A DNA stretch of 64,000 nucleotides from Capillidium heterosporum (taxonomy: Eukaryota > Entomophthoromycota > Entomophthoromycetes > Entomophthorales > Capillidiaceae), in the NCBI GenBank assembly GCA_016630905.1, contig WBMQ01000001.1:434001-498000 (forward strand), in the 5' to 3' direction. Position 1 is the stretch's first letter; every line of letters starts with the position of its first letter. This document shows, one piece after another, positions 56,628-64,000 of the stretch. The notes beneath the pieces were generated by a model. It did no database searches and was not told the origin of the DNA. It saw only the letters and a list, made by a program, of their open reading frames with translations. Made by a program: the position numbers and the translations under genes.

Positions 56628-58337
56628 CTATACATCGAATTCAGTAATCGCATTAATTGCAGAAAGGTTCATCTTAGCTAGAAGGGGATCCAGGCAGTTC
56701 TCAATCAGCTGGTTGAAATGAGCAAACGACTTTGCTATTAAATCTTGGACAGCTGCTTGATTGGGATGATAAATCTTGTAACGCAGCAGGAATACAAAGG
56801 CTTGTGTTATAAACGGTACTATAGCGAGGTGCGAGGTACTTGCGCTAATCTGGTTCCCAATTTTGATCAGTTGAGCCGCCGTCTCCAATGCCTTTTTGAT
56901 GCACTCCGTCGTAGGATTCGAAGCCTTGGTTTGTGCCACATTGTACTTACCGTAATGGATGGGTAGAGAGTAAAGCCAGAAGATGAACAGGTGAAAATGG
57001 AATGAGATGTAAAAAAACGTGCTCCGTACGTCGTCCACTTTATCCATACTACAGCCTTTAAGTACGATGTTCAATTTATGTACAAGTCTTTTGGTTACTC
57101 CTTTGAGAGCGCTGCTGCTTTCCGAAATAAATTTAAGTAGATTGGACTCTCCTACTATATTAGTGGATGCATAATGTCGGTGCTTTAAAATACGAAAGTG
57201 GATGGTTGACGTTTGAAGGAAGAAGGCCGCAATGAAAATTGAAGGGAAGATGTACCTCAAGTCCTTGGATAGAAGCTTTTCCAGGTGAAATGTCTCCAAT
57301 CCAAAATCACAAAATATATGCGCGAGGGAAGAGCTAATCCAACTATTCTTGCTTACCAGTTGGTGTAGTGCTGCAACCGCCAGCAGTCGCTCTCCAATAA
57401 GCTTTTCGAAGTTGTTGTTGAATGCTTTCGGGACACTTCTGTTCAATCCTATTGCCTCGGCGCTACGTGTGGCTAGGTTGGTCAAACTGAGCGAATTTAC
57501 CGCTATCCAATCCAACTCGATCCCACTGACCATTATAATGAGAGCTTGAACTGTATCTAGAGATGGCTTATGCTTGTTCCTCTTGAATTCGTTGAATAAT
57601 TGGATCTCGAGGTAATTTCTAACATCTGGATCTCGAGCCTCCTCTTTTATAAAAAAATACCCTCTGAGCAATAAGGAACATATTAAAAACTTTGACCTTT
57701 TTATAGAAAAAAAACTGCCAATATCAAAAAGAGGAATACTTGTGTTGTTGTACTTGAAATACGTATCAAAAAGAACTGGGATCAAAGCTCGGACTTTTGA
57801 GTAGTGATTGTCTGTAAGTAAACTACAATTTGGATAGATTGGCGGCCGTAAAGCGAATGGAACAAACTTCTTAGCTGCTAACATAAAAAGGGATAAGCCG
57901 GAATTAGGTCTATCGAGCTGTGGCAAGTTGAGTAAGGCGTGTAAATTTTCCAAAACTTTCTTTCTAGCTACTCCATTTAAAGCTAACTTCACATCGACAT
58001 TTGGCCCTTTGAATGCATTTGCCATTGAGCTGGGACATCTTACCAGTCTATGCTCACCTTGTTTGCTAACCCAACTCTTAATCTTCTCTTGATCTAAATG
58101 AATGAAAACCTTGCCTTCGGGGGGTTGAAACTGCTTTGGTTTGGTCGAATTGCTTTTCTTTACAAGTTTTCGGTTGAGCGTACATTCGATGTTCCTGCTT
58201 CTACAGTGGGCACATGTCGGTAGTTGGCGGTCGCAAGCGTTCTTGCACTTTGCACACGAGTCACATCGGTACAGAGATAGTTCTCCTAAATAAGTCCCGG
58301 GAGGCCTCGCGAACGTAGTGGGCAGCTTTAATTCCAT
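56628..58337 (-). CDS. Zn2Cys6 zinc-cluster transcription regulator, copy T8
   Basis: Intact, intronless, 569 residues from ATG 58337 (MELKLPTTFARPPGTYLG); the preceding in-frame codon is TTG. Zinc cluster: C-DS-C-AKCKNA-C-DRQLPT-C-AH-C-RSRNIE-C. T8 has Ser where most copies have Gln between the first two Cys. Regulatory region TSIPLFDIGSFFSIKRSKFL, TVQALIIMVSGIELDWIAVN, LATRSAEAIGLNR. Ends NAITEFDV, TAG. Lies tail to head with T9 and inverted relative to T1-T5. Confidence 0.93.
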   Translation of the reverse strand: MELKLPTTFARPPGTYLGELSLYRCDSCAKCKNACDRQLPTCAHCRSRNIECTLNRKLVKKSNSTKPKQFQPPEGKVFIHLDQEKIKSWVSKQGEHRLVRCPSSMANAFKGPNVDVKLALNGVARKKVLENLHALLNLPQLDRPNSGLSLFMLAAKKFVPFALRPPIYPNCSLLTDNHYSKVRALIPVLFDTYFKYNNTSIPLFDIGSFFSIKRSKFLICSLLLRGYFFIKEEARDPDVRNYLEIQLFNEFKRNKHKPSLDTVQALIIMVSGIELDWIAVNSLSLTNLATRSAEAIGLNRSVPKAFNNNFEKLIGERLLAVAALHQLVSKNSWISSSLAHIFCDFGLETFHLEKLLSKDLRYIFPSIFIAAFFLQTSTIHFRILKHRHYASTNIVGESNLLKFISESSSALKGVTKRLVHKLNIVLKGCSMDKVDDVRSTFFYISFHFHLFIFWLYSLPIHYGKYNVAQTKASNPTTECIKKALETAAQLIKIGNQISASTSHLAIVPFITQAFVFLLRYKIYHPNQAAVQDLIAKSFAHFNQLIENCLDPLLAKMNLSAINAITEFDV

Positions 58338-58844
58338 CAATTTTCAAGTTCCAAAAGTTTCACAAATTAATGAGAAATGAAAGCATCTCTAAAATATAGA
58401 AATAGTCACGAGACTCCATACCTGCTTTTGAGAGCATTACTAACAGCCAATAAGTGGTGCATAAATTTAGAAAATACTCCGAGCTTGTTAGTTTCAAATA
58501 CGTAAGCGATTAAACCGAGTACTTTTCACTACAAATGCTCGGTCCTTTAACTTTGTGAGAAAGTATTGTGAATTATTCATGAAATGAAAAGGATCTTTTG
58601 CCTATACATATGTATTTCACTCTGAAGCAAACAAATAGGCTCATAGTGGAGTTTCCAATCTATAAACAAATAGATAAACTAGATACATAGAATTTTATAT
58701 TATAAATTCAAACTGTATTTCAAAAGGTTATTAGAATACCTACAAAAATACCAAGTCTTTCACTCAGGTTTGAATCTTTATTATAGAAAATAGCTGTATA
58801 GATAAAGAGACAGTTATTTCCTGTATTTGATGTAATATTAGTAA
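58338..58844. other. spacer between T9 and T8
   Basis: 507 bp AT-rich spacer, similar in size to the spacers of the T1-T4 array. No coding frame. Confidence 0.5.
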
Positions 58845-60530
58845 CTATACATCGAGTTCAGTAAGTGTATTGGTAACAGAAAGATTAATCTTGGCTAAGA
58901 TGGGATCTAGAGAGTTCTCGATCAGGTTGTTGAAGTGAACAAACGACTTTGCTATCAAGCTTTGAACAGCTTCTTGGTTCGGATGGTAAGCTTTGTAGCG
59001 TAGCAGAAACACAAAGGTTTGTGTTATGTACGGTATTATGGCGATGGGAGACGTGTTTGCGCTAATCTGGTTTCCGATGTTGATCAGTTGGGCTGCTGCT
59101 TCCAGTGCACCTTTAATACATTCGGTCATGGAGGTTGATTTACATGCTTGAGCTACGTTGTACTTACTGTAATGGATGGGCAGAGAGTGAAGTCTAAAGG
59201 TGAATAGATGGAAGTGGAATGAAATGTAGTAGATGGAATTCTGTACGTCGCCCACCTTATCCTTGCTACAGGTTTTTAGTACAACGTTCAGCTTGAACAG
59301 AAGCTCCAACGTTATCTTTAATAGGATGTCGCTAGTTTCTGAAATGAACTGGAGTAAGACACGCTCCTCTATCGAATTTGTCAAAACATAATGGCGATTC
59401 TTTAAGATGCAAAAGTTGATAGTCGATGTCCGAAGGAAGAAAGCTGCAATAAAAATCGAAGGGGAGGCGTACCCCAGGCCCTTGGATAGAAACTCCTTCA
59501 GGTGAGATGTCCTTGGCTCAAAATCAACGAATAGATATACAAGTGAAGGGGCAGTCCAGCTATATTTACTTACCAGTTGGCTCAATGCTGCAACTGCTAG
59601 TAATCGCTCTTCTATAAATTCCTTGCCACTACTGAATATATTCGAGATATTTCCATTTAACCCTATTGCTGAGGCGTTACGCAAAGCTAAGTTAGGTAGA
59701 TTATACAAATTCGTTTCTATCCAATCCACCTCGATCCCACTACTCATTATAACTAAGGCTTGAACTGTATCTAGAGATGGCTTATGCTTGTTCATTCTGA
59801 ATTCATTAAGTAGTTGGATCTCAAGGTAGTCTTTGACATCCGGATCTCGGTTTTCTTTTCTTATAAAGTAATATCCTCTAAGCAATAAAGAATAGATTAA
59901 GAACTTTGACCTTTTCATAGAAAAGAAATCACCAACGTTAAAAAGGGGAATGCTTGTGTTGTTGTACTTGAAATACATATCAAATAACACTGGAATCAAT
60001 GCTCGAACCCTTGTATAGTGGCTGGCTGTTGGTAAATTACAATTTGGATAATGTAGGGTTGATTTAGTCATTAGTTTAAACTTCTTAATTGCTAACATGA
60101 AAACAGACAGACCTTGATTTGGCTTATCAAACTGCGGTAGGTTGAGAAGTACATGAAGATTATCTAGCACATGCTTTTTTAATATCTTATTCAACGTTAC
60201 TCGCATAATGAAATTAGAACCATTGAAACCATTTAGTATTGAGTTGGAAAACGGTATTGAGTTACAACTCCTTCGTTTGCTAATCTTGTTCTTAACGCCT
60301 TCATGATCTAAAAGGACGAACACTTTGTCTTCTTGAGGAAAATACTGCATTGGTTTGGTTGATTTTCCTTTTCTAGTAAGCTTCCGGTTGAGTGTGCAGT
60401 CGAGATCCCTGTACTTACAGTGGGCACATGTCGGTAGTTGTCGATCACAAACATTTTTACATTTTGCACACTGGTCACACCGGTAAAAAGATAAGGCACC
60501 TGAATAAGTCCTGGGAGGCCTCGCAAACAT
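58845..60530 (-). CDS. Zn2Cys6 zinc-cluster transcription regulator, copy T9
   Basis: Intact, intronless, 561 residues from ATG 60530 (MFARPPRTYSGALSFYRC). Zinc cluster: C-DQ-C-AKCKNV-C-DRQLPT-C-AH-C-KYRDLD-C. Its first 240-280 bp are almost identical to T3 on the opposite strand 30 kb away, including silent sites. Its C-terminal third is very close to T2 and T3. T9 keeps the frame that T3 lost. Ends NTLTELDV, TAG. Confidence 0.93.
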   Translation of the reverse strand: MFARPPRTYSGALSFYRCDQCAKCKNVCDRQLPTCAHCKYRDLDCTLNRKLTRKGKSTKPMQYFPQEDKVFVLLDHEGVKNKISKRRSCNSIPFSNSILNGFNGSNFIMRVTLNKILKKHVLDNLHVLLNLPQFDKPNQGLSVFMLAIKKFKLMTKSTLHYPNCNLPTASHYTRVRALIPVLFDMYFKYNNTSIPLFNVGDFFSMKRSKFLIYSLLLRGYYFIRKENRDPDVKDYLEIQLLNEFRMNKHKPSLDTVQALVIMSSGIEVDWIETNLYNLPNLALRNASAIGLNGNISNIFSSGKEFIEERLLAVAALSQLVSKYSWTAPSLVYLFVDFEPRTSHLKEFLSKGLGYASPSIFIAAFFLRTSTINFCILKNRHYVLTNSIEERVLLQFISETSDILLKITLELLFKLNVVLKTCSKDKVGDVQNSIYYISFHFHLFTFRLHSLPIHYSKYNVAQACKSTSMTECIKGALEAAAQLINIGNQISANTSPIAIIPYITQTFVFLLRYKAYHPNQEAVQSLIAKSFVHFNNLIENSLDPILAKINLSVTNTLTELDV

Positions 60531-61347
60531 GTTGTACAACTTGGATTTCTTTGCTACTTGAATTTTTAAATTTTATAAGCAATATAGAAATTGTGAGATA
60601 AAGATATGTATTTAGTTGAAACTCGCCTGCTTTAGAAAATTGTCTATTAGCCAATAAATAGCACTAATTAATTAAACTCTAATCCTGTGGACTTTGTTTA
60701 CGAAAGCATTATTTTGATGAGTATTTATCACTGCAGATATCCAATGATATAGGTTTATGGGGGAGTATATAGAGTTGATTTGTTAAATAAAAGCGTCTCT
60801 TACTTTGCTCATGGGTTTACTCGCATATTGACGGTGCATTTTCTATAAACGAATAAAAGCACCAAATTTCAATACGAATTTGTAAGCCCAAATTACACTT
60901 TAAAAATTTCGGGTGTTATTAGCGGAAACACCTTCGAGACTAACTGTAGATACTGTCATTAGAACTGTACCTATTAAAGATCAGAATGAATCACATAGTT
61001 TAGTTGGCATTGTATACAAATTGGAGTTGCAGTAAAGTTAGTGCTAAGCTATCAAAAGAAGCTTTTAAACCCGATCCAAATATATATATCATATTTAGTC
61101 GACCTAAATCATAAGAAGGTGCTGATGAAAACTCAACTTTGCCTAAAGCTATCGTAAGCAACTGTAGCTTAAGGATATCAGAATTTCAAGCAAATAAACA
61201 TTAAAATCTACGTATATATAAAGTAGAGTATTTAAAAATGAATGCTTTGTAATATATATAGTGCTTTACTTATACTATCAACGAAAAATTACACTTATAA
61301 GTTTTACCAACAATTTATTACCCTCATTTGTTACCTAAACTTTAATC
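60531..61347. other. intergenic, T9 upstream region
   Basis: About 800 bp AT-rich sequence between T9 and the 3' end of the RINT1 gene; nothing recognised. Confidence 0.5.
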
Positions 61348-63793
61348 TTAAAACAGCTGCTTGAACGATTTGGGACTTTCTCCAAATTCCGACAGTGAAC
61401 CAGAAGTTGGATATATAGTTGGGTTCTCAGGGTCATATCGAATGCTAAATAGATGTCAAAACATAATTAAATTGCCAAACTTACTGGGAGAAATAGGAAG
61501 CCGGTTTTTCAAAATATTCATCCAACAGCTGGATGAGGGGCAGGTAAACCAGCTTCAGTAACTGGGAATCAACTGAAAGCTTAGGACTGAGATAGACTCC
61601 CAGCCCTTTAATGACATGACTTCTATGAGACGATGGTAGGGTGCTTATAACTTCCAAGTTCGTACGCAATTGATCTAATCCATCGAGTACCATCGATTTC
61701 AAAGGTGAATCTGAAGCTAGGATAGAAGTTGTAGGTGCAGTACCAGCCTTCATTGACCTGAAATAAATAACGGGTCAGGAACAAAATCGTGTATTTAAAT
61801 TTACGTGATGATAGTAGATAAGTATCCTTTGTCGAAATCCCGTGCTAAGCCTTCACCCAATAGTATTGAAGCTTTGATGGTGAGGGCTGCCAACTCCTGC
61901 CTGAAATCTTGGAATAAAGTCGTTCCATTCCCAACAACCAGTTGGATCAGTGGGATCAGTCGCTAAAATAAATGTCACTATAATTTTTCATAAAAGTTTG
62001 CTTACAGAATCCAAGTCAGCATTAGCAAGGGTAGCAGCAAAATAGTTGGCGGTGTCGATGACAGAAGCGATTCTATCAGCCAACTCCACGTCGACACAAT
62101 TCCTATAGGCCGTACCAGGTACAGCGATACGATTTAACCGGTAGGACAGCCGATCCACCTGGCCATCCAAACATAGGTATACGTCAGGAACCAATGGGAC
62201 AAGTACCTCGGTCAGGAATTTGAGTTGCAGCCGCTTATCGGGTACTGCGATAAGACGGGTCAGAGTAGCCTCCAGGAGCACCGCGGTTCGATCAGCTAGA
62301 GCAGTTGGACGGTCATCGTCATCGAGAGACTGATGTTGGGTTAAATCGTACCGACGCTGCCAAGAGTCATCTTTGGGGCTGATATTCAACCACTGTTGAG
62401 CTACAACTGCACGCTCTGCCTTCAACCACTTGGTTTCAATACCGGGCATGGATAAGAATTCGAGGGCTAGGGGGTGCCACCGAACCTGCAAATTTTCTAT
62501 TGAATTCAAATAATCAACAACCATCCCATCGAACTGTAGTTGATGGTGGACCCAAGATGTCAATAGTGCAGCGCTTGGGACTATTTTAGGGAGTACTTTG
62601 TTTATCTTGAACTTGAGTAGCTGTCGCAAGCTGGCTAGGAAACTGGAAATCAGGTTGAAGCTTGTGTTTATAAGTAATGGGTTTAAAAGCTGTATGAGCG
62701 GTAGATGGTCTTCGATTGCTGTTTCGACAAACTTGAGGAACCACTGTGGCTTGGTAAGGTCGTTAGTTGGTCGGTCTGTCATGAAGTGGTAGCGGAACTG
62801 CAGATGGATTTTCAGCATCATTATGTCTAAAGGTAGTAGTCCGACTTGAAGTTGGGGTCGATCACTTACTACATCCACGTTGATGTACCTATATCAATTT
62901 AACAAAAAATAAAGTAAAAAGTTACATCATCTGGAATTGGAGGAGTTGGTGGAAGGCTTGGCGTAAACTCAAAACCAACTCGGGATTTTCGGAAGCTAGT
63001 TGGACTAAATCAATAGGCTTAGGCCACTCCATTTCGTCCAACAATCTATCTAGCTTTCTTTATAAAGGAATCAGCATTAAAAGTAAACGATAAAACTTAC
63101 TGTTGCAGTGATTTCTGGATGTTGCTTCTTATCAGTGTCTCGTTAACCTGCAAGGTCGTTAAAAACTTGAAGTTGAACTGGCTGATATCCTTGTTTACAC
63201 ACTTTAACTTAACTTCCTTGGTAAAATCTAATAAATTTTGAAAAGCCGGGTATGTGTAGACATTTGTTGCTATTGACTGATCCAATGCCTCATCTCTAAA
63301 TGAAAGTTATAGCCCTCATTGCTTGAAAAATACTTACTTTATTTTCAATCCTTTCTCTACCATCTTTATCGTTTCAATGGTCGATTTGTAGTTTTCAATT
63401 CTCAAATTCATCTCTTTTAGTTGATTGATAACCTGGGGTTTGTTCTCCAAATGCTCCTTAGACTTTGACTTTATATCTCCAAGGTCCTTATTCAAATTAG
63501 ATAGATTTTCTTTTATACGGGTCAATTCATCTTTGATAGCTAAACTCTGCTCTGAAACTTCTACTTTTAGTTTATCAAACTAAAGCCAAATTAATTTAAA
63601 TTATTAAAGCATTGCTTACTTGAACTTGTTTCTCAACCAACGATGTAAGTTCATTTTCCAAGTATTGGTCCAAGTCGAATTGATCATCGATACTGATTTC
63701 ATTATCCAGCTCAAGTGAGAAAGATTGAAAGTAAAGTTGGATCTCTTTGTCTATGTACACTAGCTTTTCGCGTCTCTCCTGTTCAGCGGACAT
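61348..63793 (-). CDS. RINT1/Tip20 family vesicle-tethering protein (Dsl1/NRZ complex), multi-exon
   Basis: Subunit of the complex that tethers Golgi-derived COPI vesicles at the ER. Start MSAEQERREKLVYIDKEIQL at 63793. The N-terminal exons form a long coiled coil (IKENLSNLNKDLGDIKSKSK, KEMNLRIENYKSTIETIKMV). The large exon 62878-61988 carries the family core: MMLKIHLQFRYHFMTDRPTN, WFLKFVETAIEDHL, GIETKWLKAERAVVAQQWLN and DRTAVLLEATLTRL. Later exons give QLVVGNGTTLFQDFRQELAA, SDSPLKSMVLDGLDQL, and end KSFKQLF, TAA at 61348. About eight exons and about 700 residues, typical for the family. WLKAERxxAxxxW is the clearest signature. Confidence 0.9.
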
Positions 63794-64000
63794 TGGTAGA
63801 TAGAAGCTGTTTTTGGATTGAGCTGGCTACATCACAATAAACTCCAGCAAAGTAAATATGATTGGCTGTTTGCTGGCTACATTAAGTCAAACTCAAAGGA
63901 CTAATTTCATCTTTATGACATTTTCGGCAAAAAGCTCACTGCCACTACCTTCCTACGTTCCCGGGGTCCGGGCCACGAGCGATACAGACTTGGACTCTGT
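63794..64000. other. window edge, upstream of RINT1, with a GC-rich end
   Basis: Contains the RINT1 promoter side. The last 50 bp are unusually GC-rich for this genome (TTCCCGGGGTCCGGGCC...) and end in a stem-loop (ACAGA-CTTGGAC-TCTGT). It may be the start of a structured RNA gene cut by the window edge. Confidence 0.35.

Overview
This window is a 64-kb piece of a fungal nuclear genome. It is AT-rich, with short GT...AG introns (many 34-45 nt, one with a clear TACTAAT branch site). Several genes are typically fungal: a 163-residue tropomyosin, an Fmp25-like RCC1 protein, a GPI-anchored wall protein, and a large family of Zn2Cys6 zinc-cluster regulators. A selenocysteine-type tRNA points to an early-diverging lineage such as Zoopagomycota, because selenocysteine use in fungi is known only from such lineages. 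That placement is an inference, not something read directly.

Layout. 0-8.5 kb is housekeeping: TRM61 (-), tropomyosin (+), SPF30/SMNDC1 (-), a tRNA-Sec-like gene (-), a small CINP-like gene (-) and GOLPH3/Vps74 (+). 8.5-24 kb has a low-complexity coiled-coil protein (+), two C2-domain paralogues (+) flanking a BCL7-like protein with a 12-residue repeat (-), and a TBC Rab-GAP (-), separated by long gene-poor stretches. 24-34.4 kb is a head-to-tail array of five zinc-cluster regulators (three intact, one double-frameshifted, one decayed). 34.5-44.5 kb has a secreted Cys-rich protein, a decayed NmrA-like pseudogene, a possible LINE relic, an Fmp25/RCC1L gene and a 2OG-Fe(II) dioxygenase. 44.6-49.3 kb holds two divergently oriented, more distant zinc-cluster members. 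50-55.5 kb has a GPI protein and a PUF/CCCH RNA-binding protein. 56.6-60.5 kb holds two more zinc-cluster genes, inverted relative to the first array. 61.3-63.8 kb encodes a RINT1/Tip20 tether.

The main stories are: (1) the tRNA-Sec-like gene (anticodon UCA, 6-bp D stem, long variable region, pol III terminator), in a window where almost no gene ends in TGA; (2) nine copies of one zinc-cluster family with an altered zinc-cluster loop, inverted repeat arrays and strong signs of gene conversion, including one mosaic copy; (3) several repeat-bearing or fused proteins. Gene models were spliced by eye, so exon edges of long multi-exon genes are approximate.
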